This document shows, piece by piece, positions 53,557-63,147 of a stretch of 64,000 bases of DNA. The stretch covers positions 434,001 to 498,000 of the forward strand of contig CANNDF010000002.1 of assembly GCA_947503305.1 (NCBI GenBank). The letters are read 5' to 3'. Below the pieces are notes generated by a model. That model saw only the letters and a list, made by a program, of their open reading frames with translations. It did no database searches and was not told the origin of the DNA. Source of the DNA: an uncultured Dokdonia sp. (GTDB lineage Bacteria; Bacteroidota; Bacteroidia; Flavobacteriales; Flavobacteriaceae). Every line of letters begins with the position of its first letter. Positions within the stretch are counted from its first letter, which is position 1. A program made the position numbers and the translations under genes.

Positions 53557-55926
53557 TTATTCTTCTCTTAATGCTTCTATAGGGTTTTTATTTGCGGCTC
53601 TTATGGCTTGTGTGCTTACGGTTGCCATTGCAACTATAAGTGCTGTAACTCCTGCGGCAAGGAAATACCAAAGTTGTAATTCTATTTTATAAGCAAATCC
53701 AGAAAGCCAGTTTCGCGAAAGCAAGAATGCAATGGGTAATCCTATAATAATTGAAATACCTACAAGTTTTGCAAACTCACTGGAAAGTAACACCATGATT
53801 CTTGTTTTACTTTGTCCTAATGTTTTACGGATTCCAATTTCTTTCTTTCTTCGTTCTGCTGTAAAAGCAGCAAGCCCAAAGAGTCCAAGACATGATATGA
53901 TAATTGCTAAGCCTGCAAAGTATTGCGATAGTGTTGCAACTCTTTTTTCTGCCTGATATAGTTGCTGATAATTTTCATCTAAAAATGTATAATTAAAAGG
54001 AAATCCAGGATTGTACCCACTATAAAATGAAGAAATTCGGGAAAGAGTTTCTTCCTCTTGTCCAGATGCTAGCTTAACAAGGATTTTAGTCAAGCGTTCT
54101 GGCCACATATTAATAATCATAGGGCTTATACTTTCGTGAAAAGAATCAAAGTGAAAATCTTTTACTACGCCTATGATCTCTCTATCCATCCCTCTGAAAT
54201 TTACAATTTTTCCAACAGGGTCTTCAAGGTTCATTGTTGCTATAGCTGCTTCGTTAAATAGTACTTTGGTATGTTCCTGTGTAAATTCTTTTGAAAAGGG
54301 TCTTCCTGCTATAAGTTCTATATCCATCATTTCAATAGCTCCATAATAGGCGATCATATTTTGGAAGCTGATAGCATAATCTTTAGGTTCCATTCCTGAC
54401 CATTGTACACCTCCGACTCCCCAGGGTTGACCTACCATTTTATTTCGGGTAGAAGATGCATCTATAACACCAGGAATATCTTTGAGTTCGCTAAGAAATG
54501 CTTCAATAGCTTTGTCATCCATTGTTTTGCCTTCTCGATCAAAATGGATAATATGATCTTTAGAATATCCTAGGTTTTGAGTTTGTATAAATTCTATTTG
54601 TTTATAAATAACGAGTACAGAGACAATGAGTATAATAGAGATACTATATTGTACGATGATGAGTCCTCTTCGTATTTGGGTTTCGTTACCCAAGCTAGGT
54701 AATCTTCCTTTTAGTATTTCTGTAGGGTTAAAACCAGATAGGTATAATGCAGGGTAGCTCCCTGCAAGTAATCCAGTAAATAATGCTATTCCAATAATAG
54801 CAGTAAGTTGCATACCATTAAACTGAAGAATCAATTCTTTTTCTATAATTGAATTAAATTGTGGTAAAATCAATAACGTAACAATAATGGCAATGCACAT
54901 GGCAAAACTGGATGTTGCAATGGATTCACCAAGATGTTGAAGTATAAGATATTTTCTAGAAGCACCTGCGGTTTTTTTAATACCAATTTCTTTGAATCTT
55001 CGGGAAGCGCGTGCTGTAGAGAGATTCATGAAATTGATACAGGCAATGGTCAAAATAAAAATGGCAATGATGCCAAATAATCGAACGTATGTAATTCTGC
55101 CTCCTGTTTGTACTCCATTTTCATAATTGCCATAGAGATATTCTTCAGAATGTTTTGCTAAGAATAGTTTGCGATTGGTACGTTGGTTGTCTGTCTGTAC
55201 TGCAATAAAATTTTCAATTTTAGTATTGAAGGCGTTTATATCTGTATTGGGTTTCATCTTAAAAAAGATATGTGTAGATTGACTTCCCCAGTCCCTGAGA
55301 TATGTATGCTTTGCTTGCTCTTCTTCAAATGAAAAAACAAAATCAAATTGTTGAGAAGATTGCATAGGGGTGTCTTTAAAGACACCAGATACAGTATAGG
55401 TTTCTTTGTTCTGATATTCAATACTTTTTCCGATGACATTGTTTGATGTGCCAAATATCTTTTGGGCTAACGATTCAGAGATTACAATACTTTTTGTGTT
55501 CTCCCATAAGGTATTTGTAGTCCCATGAAGTAATGGGAAAGAAAACACATTAAAATATTCTTTGCTTACATAATAGCCATCTGCTTTTACTATTAGGTCA
55601 TCTACAGAAAGAGTAGCGTCATTTGGATATTTTAAAACTTCTACAGACTCTTCTATTTCTGGCATATGTTCTTTTAATAGTTCTCCAATATGTCCAGAAT
55701 TTGTATGTCCTATATTAATTCCACTAGGGCGCTGAGAGCGCTCTAATAGGTGATAAATAGAAGCCTCATTTTTATGAAATGTATCAATATGTATCTCATC
55801 TTTTATCCATAAGGATATTAGAATCACACAGGTAAGTGCAGCCGAAAGCCCAATAATATTGATTAAAAATGAATAGGTATGTTTTTTAATATTTCTAAAA
55901 AATAACAAAAAGGTGTGTCGTAACAT
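53557..55926 (-). CDS. ABC transporter permease, MacB/FtsX type (array member 2)
   Basis: A 789-residue member with the same eight-helix, two-periplasmic-domain layout. It begins MLRHTFLLFFRNIKKHTYSF, and its C-terminus reads LSRNWLSGFAYKIELQLWYF to NKNPIEALREE. It is close to members 3-5 over its whole length, pointing to tandem duplication. Coupling segments are RRFKEIGIKKTAGASRK and RRKKEIGIRKTLGQSKT. LSRN is encoded by 12 nt matching the dispersed palindrome (53711-53722), but member 4 has the same protein motif from a weaker match (58519-58530), so this may be chance. Confidence 0.87.
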   Translation of the reverse strand: MLRHTFLLFFRNIKKHTYSFLINIIGLSAALTCVILISLWIKDEIHIDTFHKNEASIYHLLERSQRPSGINIGHTNSGHIGELLKEHMPEIEESVEVLKYPNDATLSVDDLIVKADGYYVSKEYFNVFSFPLLHGTTNTLWENTKSIVISESLAQKIFGTSNNVIGKSIEYQNKETYTVSGVFKDTPMQSSQQFDFVFSFEEEQAKHTYLRDWGSQSTHIFFKMKPNTDINAFNTKIENFIAVQTDNQRTNRKLFLAKHSEEYLYGNYENGVQTGGRITYVRLFGIIAIFILTIACINFMNLSTARASRRFKEIGIKKTAGASRKYLILQHLGESIATSSFAMCIAIIVTLLILPQFNSIIEKELILQFNGMQLTAIIGIALFTGLLAGSYPALYLSGFNPTEILKGRLPSLGNETQIRRGLIIVQYSISIILIVSVLVIYKQIEFIQTQNLGYSKDHIIHFDREGKTMDDKAIEAFLSELKDIPGVIDASSTRNKMVGQPWGVGGVQWSGMEPKDYAISFQNMIAYYGAIEMMDIELIAGRPFSKEFTQEHTKVLFNEAAIATMNLEDPVGKIVNFRGMDREIIGVVKDFHFDSFHESISPMIINMWPERLTKILVKLASGQEEETLSRISSFYSGYNPGFPFNYTFLDENYQQLYQAEKRVATLSQYFAGLAIIISCLGLFGLAAFTAERRKKEIGIRKTLGQSKTRIMVLLSSEFAKLVGISIIIGLPIAFLLSRNWLSGFAYKIELQLWYFLAAGVTALIVAMATVSTQAIRAANKNPIEALREE

Positions 55927-55944
55927 GATTTTTTTGATTGATGT

Positions 55945-58344
55945 TTATTCTTCTCTTAATGCGTCTATTGGATTTCTACTAGCGGCATTAACTGTTTGAA
56001 ACCCTACTGCTATACATGCTAATGCGAGTACCGTAAAACCTGCAATAAGGAAATAAGATATCTGTAGATCTATTGTATATTCAAAGCGGGATAACCAATT
56101 AGTAATTATTAAATAACCTATCGGAAGACCTATAGCAATAGCAGTAAATACTAATTTCATAAACTCACCAGATAATAACATGACAATTTGTTGAGTTCCT
56201 TGACCGAGTGTTTTTCTAATTCCTATTTCTTTTCGCTTTTTTTCTACAGTAAATGCTGCTAAACCAAATAGACCTAAACAGGAAACAATAAATGCGATAC
56301 TTGCAAAATATTTTGATAATGTTGCTACACGTTTTTCTGCTGTATATAATGATTGATAATCATCGTCAATGAACTTGTATTCAAAAGTTAAACCGGGGTT
56401 GAATTCTTTATAAACAGCCCCTATCTTACTTAACGTTTTATTTTCAGTTCCTGATTTAATTTTTACCAGAACATTAGAGAGATCTGCATAATACTGCATC
56501 ATACAAGGTTTGACTCGCTCATGCAATGATTCAAAGTGAAAATCTTTTACAACTCCTATAATTTGTCGGTCTTTTCCCCAGACTTTAACCGTTTTTCCTA
56601 TAGGCTCTTTAAGCCCCATGATTGCTATTGCGGCTTCATTGAATATTATTTTATCTTCATTATTTCCGTATTCATCAGAAAAGACTCTTCCCTGAAGAAC
56701 TTCAATCTCTAAAAGTTCAAACCAATCAAAATCAATTTCGAGATTACTAAATTGTATATTCGCATTAGGATCTTTACCTTCCCAATTTACACCTCCTGTA
56801 CCTCCTGCATCACCAACCAAATCATGCCCAAAACTAGTCGCTTTTAATACTCCTGGGATATTTTTTATTTCACTGATAAAAGATGCATTACTCTCATATA
56901 AATTCCCTTCACTGCTAATAGCAATTACATTGTCTTTATTATATCCAAGATTTTTATTTTGGACAAAATTAATTTGTTGATGTATGATAAACACAGAGAC
57001 AATAAGTATTAAAGAAATTGAAAATTGAATAATAACTAATCCCTTTCTAGCCCATGTTTCCCCTATAGAAGTATCTAATTTCCCTTTCAAAATTCGTATA
57101 GGCCTGAATCTGGATAGGTAGAGGGCTGGGTAACTTCCTGCAATAAATCCGGTTACTAAAGTTATTCCCAGAATAATCAATACGACTTCTAGAGACAAAC
57201 TCAAGGAAATACTTTTACCAGTAATATGATTAAATTCGGGTAATATCAATATCACTGTTAAAAATGCAACACATAAAGAAAACGAAATCATAATAAGAGA
57301 TTCAAAAAGGAATTGTTTTATCAATGATTTTCGATGTGCTCCAATAACCTTCTTTACTCCAATCTCTTTTAATCGTGTAGTAGCCTTGGCTGTAGAAAGG
57401 TTCATAAAATTTATGCAGGCAATGACTAATAGAAAAATAGCAATGATTGAAAATAAAAAGATATATTCTATTCTCCCTCCCGTTTGTACCCCATTTTCAT
57501 ATACATTGTACAAATATCTATCTGAGTATTTCTGAAGAAATAATGTTCCAATATAATGGAGATATTTTGTCCCTCTTAAACTTTGATATTTTTCACGTCT
57601 ATAGTTTTTAATTTTTGCATTTACTTGTTTAATATTGCTGCCTTCCTGTAATAAAACAAAGGTTTCTGGGTTACTATTACTCCATTTTTTAAAATTTGAA
57701 GCATTGGCTTCAAGTATGGATTCATAATTAAATAAGACATCAAATTGAGCTGTAGAATTATTAGATACATCCTTAAATACACCATTCACAACATATTTTC
57801 CACTGGAACTTTCTTGAACCCAATCTATTGTTTTGCCAATAATATCAGTCGTATCAGGGAATAATTTTTTAGCAAAAGCTTCAGAAAGTAATACAGTATT
57901 TTTATCGGTTAGCACTGTATTTTTATCTCCCTGAATAATTTCCCATGAAAATATTTTTAAATAGTCTTTTTCTACAAATTGCCCTCTGGCTTTAAAATAC
58001 GTATCCTCATGTGAAATAATCCCTTTTTCATTTTCAAACCAGTTTGGTGCAATTACATTAGATGCATATTTAATTTCAGGAATATCACTTTTTAATGATC
58101 TTGCTAAAAGGCCAGGTGTTTCAATAATGGTATCTATATCATCGCCTTCTGGTAAATTTTGCATTACTTGATAAATATGACTATCGTTTTCATGAAAAGC
58201 ATTAATCTTTAATTCGTCATTTACCCATAAATAAATTAAAATTACACTGGCTAGCCCTGTAGATAAACCAATAAGGTTGATGAAAAAAGTAACCTTATAT
58301 TTTTTAATATTTCTAAAAAATAATAATAAATTATGCTTGATCAT
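55945..58344 (-). CDS. ABC transporter permease, MacB/FtsX type (array member 3)
   Basis: A 799-residue permease beginning MIKHNLLLFFRNIKKYKVTF, identical to members 4 and 5 over the first stretch of the N-terminus. Same architecture as member 2. Its second periplasmic domain has a distinctive GGTGGVNWEGKDPNANIQFS. It ends ASRNPIDALREE. Gaps to neighbours are 18 and 20 bp, fitting a single transcript. The transported substrate is unknown. Confidence 0.87.
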   Translation of the reverse strand: MIKHNLLLFFRNIKKYKVTFFINLIGLSTGLASVILIYLWVNDELKINAFHENDSHIYQVMQNLPEGDDIDTIIETPGLLARSLKSDIPEIKYASNVIAPNWFENEKGIISHEDTYFKARGQFVEKDYLKIFSWEIIQGDKNTVLTDKNTVLLSEAFAKKLFPDTTDIIGKTIDWVQESSSGKYVVNGVFKDVSNNSTAQFDVLFNYESILEANASNFKKWSNSNPETFVLLQEGSNIKQVNAKIKNYRREKYQSLRGTKYLHYIGTLFLQKYSDRYLYNVYENGVQTGGRIEYIFLFSIIAIFLLVIACINFMNLSTAKATTRLKEIGVKKVIGAHRKSLIKQFLFESLIMISFSLCVAFLTVILILPEFNHITGKSISLSLSLEVVLIILGITLVTGFIAGSYPALYLSRFRPIRILKGKLDTSIGETWARKGLVIIQFSISLILIVSVFIIHQQINFVQNKNLGYNKDNVIAISSEGNLYESNASFISEIKNIPGVLKATSFGHDLVGDAGGTGGVNWEGKDPNANIQFSNLEIDFDWFELLEIEVLQGRVFSDEYGNNEDKIIFNEAAIAIMGLKEPIGKTVKVWGKDRQIIGVVKDFHFESLHERVKPCMMQYYADLSNVLVKIKSGTENKTLSKIGAVYKEFNPGLTFEYKFIDDDYQSLYTAEKRVATLSKYFASIAFIVSCLGLFGLAAFTVEKKRKEIGIRKTLGQGTQQIVMLLSGEFMKLVFTAIAIGLPIGYLIITNWLSRFEYTIDLQISYFLIAGFTVLALACIAVGFQTVNAASRNPIDALREE

Positions 58345-58364
58345 GATTATGTTTTTTGATTGAT

Positions 58365-60743
58365 TTATTCTTGTTGTAATGCTTCTATAGGGTTTTTATT
58401 AGATGCTGTAATTGTTTGTGTAATAACTGTAATTAATGCAATGCCCATTGTGATGACTCCTGCTGATAGGAAATGCCATAATTTTATATCTATTTTATAG
58501 GCAAAACCCGAAAGCCAGTTTTGCGAAAGCATAAAAGAAATAGGCAATCCGATAAGAATAGCAATCCCTACAAGCTTTACAAATTCACTAGATAGTAATA
58601 GAGTGATTTGAGTTTTTCCCTGCCCTAATGTTTTACGAATACCTATCTCCTTTCTTCTGCGTTCCATGGTAAATGTAGCTAACCCAAACAGGCCTAGACA
58701 AGAGATTACTATAGCGAGGCCTGCAAAGTATTTGGATAATTTGTTTACTTGCTGTTCGGCAACATATTGAGCTTGAAAGTCACTATCTAAAAAAGTATAA
58801 TCAAATGAATAACCAGGGTTAAATTGTGAATATGCTTTTGCTAATTTTGTAAGAGCAATTTCTTCTTTTCCCTTTGCAATTCTGGCAACAAGCTCTGAAG
58901 AGCGTTTTTTGTTTTCCAATCTAAAAAACATAGGGTTTACTTCTTCTCGTAATGACTTAAAGTGAAAGTCTTCGAGTACGCCTATTATGGTATAATCAAT
59001 ATCCCCATAACGAACGGTATGGCCAATAGGGGTATCTAATCCCATCATTTTAATGGCTTTCTCATTAAAAATAATCGAAGTGCTATCGGTCGTAATTTTT
59101 TTTGAGAATGCCCTTCCTTCTTTTAAAACCATACCCATGGTTTCTATAAAATCATGTCCTATACGTAGTTCATTAAAACGAGATCTGCGCTCCTCCTGGT
59201 CTCCAGACCATACCATTCCAGCTGTCATGTTTATATCTGCGCCTATAATATTTTGACTAGTAGTTGCTATGTTTACAATTTCTGGGATTTTCCTGGCTTC
59301 TTCTAAGAATGCTTTTTTATGTTGTTTTAGACGTCCTTCTTCACCAAAATAGATAACATTGTCTTTATCTAGTCCTAAGCTTTTGGACTGGACATATTGT
59401 ACTTGTAAGGAAACAAGTAGGACAGCTATTATTAAAACGATGGATAACGAGAATTGGAAAATAACCAACCCTTTACGAATCCATAATTCACTCCAGGAAC
59501 TTTTTAATTGATCTTTTAATATGGATACAGGGTTAAATCGAGAAAGATGTAATGCTGGGTAACTTCCTGCAAGAACTCCTGTTAATAGTACAATAGAGAG
59601 TACCAAGCCTGTTTTTACAAGATCTAACTCAAAAGACAATGATTTTCCTGTGATATCATTGAATGTAGGAATCATAATGATCGTGAGTATACAAGCTACT
59701 AATAGCGCTATAAATGAAGTAAGTATAGACTCACTAAAGTATTGTAAAATCAAAGTTTTTCTACTTGAACCCAACGCTTTTTTAACACCAATTTCCTTAA
59801 GTCTTCTTGAAGCATTTGCTGTAGAAAGATTCATAAAGTTAATACATGCAATAATTAGAATAAATAATGCAATTACAGAAAATAGGTATACGTAATCCAT
59901 ACGTCCTGCTACTTGTTTTCCATTTTTAAAATTTCCGTAGAGGTAGTTAGATGAATACTTTGTCATTACGAGATCTGCTGTTACATCTTCGTTCTGTAGT
60001 TTTGAGAACCCTTCTATTTTTGATGCAAATTCTTTGGCATCTGTTCCTTCTTTTAATACGATATAGGTTGCAGGATTATTACTTACCCAATTGATCTCTC
60101 CTCCAGAATGTATAATGGCATTTTTCCATGCTTCAAAAGGGAGTACGTAATCAAATTGAGTTGTTGAGTTAGAAGGAATGTCTTTAAAAACGCCACTTAC
60201 TTGATGGGTCGCTTGAGTTTTCATAAGATCCCATTCTATGGCTTTTCCTATCGCTGCTTCTGGGGATCCAAATAATTTTTTTGCAAGTGATTCTGAAATA
60301 ACTATTGTATTTATGTCTGTTAAGACTTGATTTTTACTGCCTTCTATCAATGGATAAGAAAAAATAGTGAAGTAGTCTTTTTGTGCAAAAATTCCTGAAG
60401 CTTTTGTGGTTTTACCATTTACACGAAGAGGTGTGTTTTTATACCATTCAGGAAGTGTCTGTGCTGTTGCATAGATGACTTCAGGTAATTGTGCTAGCAT
60501 AGCATCTGGTAACACCGGAGGAGTCCATGTCATCACGCGTGTGCCTTCAGGAGTTTCAAATTTATTCCATATTTGATATACGGTATTCTCATGGAAAGTA
60601 TCAACCTCTAGTTCATCTACTACCCATAATGCAATCAATAATACACAGGTTAAACCAGACGAAAGCCCAATAAGATTAATAAAGAAGGTAGTTTTGTACT
60701 TCTTGATGTTTCTAAAGAATAAAAGGAGATTATGTTTGATCAT
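58365..60743 (-). CDS. ABC transporter permease, MacB/FtsX type (array member 4)
   Basis: A 792-residue permease beginning MIKHNLLLFFRNIKKYKTTF. The first coupling loop is SRRLKEIGVKKALGSSRKTL and the second is ERRRKEIGIRKTLGQGKTQI. The periplasmic segment around residue 500 (MTAGMVWSGDQEERRSRFNE) differs from the other members, as expected if periplasmic parts define specificity. It ends SNKNPIEALQQE. Its 5' end shares a 37-bp identical stretch with member 5. Confidence 0.87.
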   Translation of the reverse strand: MIKHNLLLFFRNIKKYKTTFFINLIGLSSGLTCVLLIALWVVDELEVDTFHENTVYQIWNKFETPEGTRVMTWTPPVLPDAMLAQLPEVIYATAQTLPEWYKNTPLRVNGKTTKASGIFAQKDYFTIFSYPLIEGSKNQVLTDINTIVISESLAKKLFGSPEAAIGKAIEWDLMKTQATHQVSGVFKDIPSNSTTQFDYVLPFEAWKNAIIHSGGEINWVSNNPATYIVLKEGTDAKEFASKIEGFSKLQNEDVTADLVMTKYSSNYLYGNFKNGKQVAGRMDYVYLFSVIALFILIIACINFMNLSTANASRRLKEIGVKKALGSSRKTLILQYFSESILTSFIALLVACILTIIMIPTFNDITGKSLSFELDLVKTGLVLSIVLLTGVLAGSYPALHLSRFNPVSILKDQLKSSWSELWIRKGLVIFQFSLSIVLIIAVLLVSLQVQYVQSKSLGLDKDNVIYFGEEGRLKQHKKAFLEEARKIPEIVNIATTSQNIIGADINMTAGMVWSGDQEERRSRFNELRIGHDFIETMGMVLKEGRAFSKKITTDSTSIIFNEKAIKMMGLDTPIGHTVRYGDIDYTIIGVLEDFHFKSLREEVNPMFFRLENKKRSSELVARIAKGKEEIALTKLAKAYSQFNPGYSFDYTFLDSDFQAQYVAEQQVNKLSKYFAGLAIVISCLGLFGLATFTMERRRKEIGIRKTLGQGKTQITLLLSSEFVKLVGIAILIGLPISFMLSQNWLSGFAYKIDIKLWHFLSAGVITMGIALITVITQTITASNKNPIEALQQE

Positions 60744-60745
60744 TG
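60709..60745 (-). repeat. 37-bp direct repeat at the start of permease 4
   Basis: Identical to 63089-63125 at the start of permease 5. It covers the start codon and the first 11-12 codons (LLLFFRN), including the GTTTGATCAT-type junction at the start codon. Confidence 0.85.
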
Positions 60746-60765
60746 TTTGATTTTTTGATGGGTAA

Positions 60766-63123
60766 TTATTCTTCTCTTAATGCGTCTATAGGGTTTTTAT
60801 TTGCAGCCCGTATAGCCTGAACGCTTACTGTTGCTAATGCTATAAAAAGTGTGATTATACCAGTCATAATAAAATAGGATGGTTTTAAAGCTATTTTGTA
60901 AGCAAAATCCGAGAGCCAATTTTGCATGAGTAAAAAGGCAATAGATAACCCTATAACCATAGAGACACTTACTAACTTTGCAAACTCACTGGAAAGAAGT
61001 AAGGTGATTTGGCTTTTTCGTTGCCCTAATGTCTTACGAATGCCGATCTCTTTTCTTCGTTGAGAAGCAGTAAATATGGCAAGCCCTAAAAGTCCTAAAC
61101 ATGAAATTAAAATGGCAATTCCTGCAAAGTAAGTAGAGAGTGTAGCTACTCTTTTTTCAGAGGTATATAATGCTTGATAATTTTCATCTATAAATTTAAA
61201 ATCAAAAGGGATCTCTGGATTAAACTGGCTATGTAAAGCTTCGATCTTGGCAATAGCCTCTCTATTATCTATTCTAACAATAAAATTATCACCATCAGAA
61301 AGGATAAAAAACATAGGTTTAATAGGCTCGTACAACGACTCAAAATGAAAATCTTTTACGACACCTACAATGGTCTTGTAGCCATCATAATACACTTTTT
61401 CTCCTATAGGGTTATCCCCGTAGTTTATCAATTTAATAGCAGCTTCATTAAGAATGATTCGTTCATTCTCAAGACCAAACTCTTTAGAAAAAGACCTTCC
61501 CTTTACCATCTCAAGATCTAGTAAATCAATCATATTATAACCTCCCTCTACAAAACTGAATTGTATTTTTGATTCTTCTTCCTTTTGACCTTTCCATTGA
61601 AAACCAGATCCACCACTTATCTGATTGAATAAATCTCCCCACATATGAGAGGCCGAAGAAACGCCTGGTATGTTTTTTATTTCTAAAAGAAAAGCTTCAT
61701 CGCCTTCATTTAATTCTCCTTCTTTCTTGAAAGAAATAATCTGATCTTTCTCAAAACCGATATCTGCATTTTGGACATAGTTAACCTGCTTGGAGATAAT
61801 AAATACAGCTAGTAAAAGGGTAGTAGATACAGAAAACTGAGTGATAACCAATCCTTTTCTAATCCAAAAATCACTATGCTTGCTATTGAGTTTTCCTTTT
61901 AAACTATGAATAGGTCGTAATCCAGATAAATAAATGGCAGGGTAGCTTCCCGAAATAACACCTGCAAATAGTACAATACCTAAAAATGTATTTATCGTTA
62001 CTAAATCAAAAGAAAATGATAATTGAGTACCAATGATCTCATTAAATTTAGGTAGTGCTAGTAGTACGAGAATCATAGCAATAACAAAAGACATTAATGA
62101 CATTAAAATAGATTCTCCATAGTATTGTAGAATTAATAATCTTCTTGAAATCCCCGTCGCTTTTTTAACACCAATTTCTTTTAATCTTCTAAATGCATTT
62201 GCGGTTGATAAATTGGTGAAGTTGATACAGGCTAAAATGAGAATGAATAAAGCAATCATAGAAAATAACTTAACATATCTAATTCTTCCACCCGAGGGCT
62301 TCCCATTTTCGTACGTTCCATAGAGATATGTCTCCGAATATTTTTGTGCAAATAAGGTATGATCTAAACCTTTTATCTTGGTTTTTAAAAAACCTTTAAT
62401 CTTATTATTTAATTGATCAATAGTGACACCAGGTTGCATTACCATATGTGCTTGAACACCACCATTATTCCATTTTTTAAGATTAGGACGACCTTCTAAA
62501 AAACGATCAAAATTTAATAAGAAATCGTAGGCAACAGAGTTATTGGTAGATTCTTTGAAAACCCCAGATATTGTATAAATACCATCAAAATATTCATTGT
62601 TGAAAGCAATGGTTTTTCCAATGATATTATCTTTAGTTTGAAATAAGGCAAATGCCATTTTTTCTGATATAACAATTGATTCTTTTTTGTCAAGTGCATA
62701 CTCTTTATTTCCTTGTATAAAATCAGAATCAAAAACATTAAAGAATCCATCACCTACAAATTGGGGTTTTGCTCTCACTTTTTTATCATCTCTAGACAGT
62801 ATGCCATTGTAAAAAGAGCGAGGTACTATAACAGGAACGCCATATGCTATTTCTGGAATCTCTTCCCCTAGGGCCATCGTCAAAGGACCAGGGGTTATAT
62901 TTTCAGTAGCGATAGAAGAGCCTGCATCATAATTGACAAAAACTTGCACATGACGATCACTATCTTTCTGAGAAAAATGATCTTTGTTGGTCTCATTAAG
63001 TACCCATAGCGCTATCAATAATACACAGGCCAATCCTGATGATAGACCTATGATATTAATAAGAAAAGTAGTCTTGTATTTCTTTGCATTTCTAAAGAAT
63101 AAAAGGAGATTATGTTTGATCAT
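60766..63123 (-). CDS. ABC transporter permease, MacB/FtsX type (array member 5)
   Basis: A 785-residue permease beginning MIKHNLLLFFRNAKKYKTTF. Same eight-helix layout as members 2-4, with coupling segments FRRLKEIGVKKATGISRRLL and SQRRKEIGIRKTLGQRKSQI. It ends RAANKNPIDALREE, nearly matching member 2 in sequence and DNA. The 22-bp gap before member 4 and 24-bp gap after member 6 fit an operon. Confidence 0.87.
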   Translation of the reverse strand: MIKHNLLLFFRNAKKYKTTFLINIIGLSSGLACVLLIALWVLNETNKDHFSQKDSDRHVQVFVNYDAGSSIATENITPGPLTMALGEEIPEIAYGVPVIVPRSFYNGILSRDDKKVRAKPQFVGDGFFNVFDSDFIQGNKEYALDKKESIVISEKMAFALFQTKDNIIGKTIAFNNEYFDGIYTISGVFKESTNNSVAYDFLLNFDRFLEGRPNLKKWNNGGVQAHMVMQPGVTIDQLNNKIKGFLKTKIKGLDHTLFAQKYSETYLYGTYENGKPSGGRIRYVKLFSMIALFILILACINFTNLSTANAFRRLKEIGVKKATGISRRLLILQYYGESILMSLMSFVIAMILVLLALPKFNEIIGTQLSFSFDLVTINTFLGIVLFAGVISGSYPAIYLSGLRPIHSLKGKLNSKHSDFWIRKGLVITQFSVSTTLLLAVFIISKQVNYVQNADIGFEKDQIISFKKEGELNEGDEAFLLEIKNIPGVSSASHMWGDLFNQISGGSGFQWKGQKEEESKIQFSFVEGGYNMIDLLDLEMVKGRSFSKEFGLENERIILNEAAIKLINYGDNPIGEKVYYDGYKTIVGVVKDFHFESLYEPIKPMFFILSDGDNFIVRIDNREAIAKIEALHSQFNPEIPFDFKFIDENYQALYTSEKRVATLSTYFAGIAILISCLGLLGLAIFTASQRRKEIGIRKTLGQRKSQITLLLSSEFAKLVSVSMVIGLSIAFLLMQNWLSDFAYKIALKPSYFIMTGIITLFIALATVSVQAIRAANKNPIDALREE

Positions 63124-63125
63124 TG
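63089..63125 (-). repeat. 37-bp direct repeat at the start of permease 5
   Basis: Partner of 60709-60745. The identity at DNA level points to recent duplication or gene conversion between the two permease genes. Confidence 0.85.
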
Positions 63126-63147
63126 CTAGATATTTTAATTGATGAAT

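Noticed and set aside
53711-53722. Palindrome-like TTTCGCGAAAGC in permease 2
   Set aside because: The same protein position in permease 4 is LSQN with a weaker DNA match, so codon usage in a conserved motif explains it as well as membership in the repeat family.
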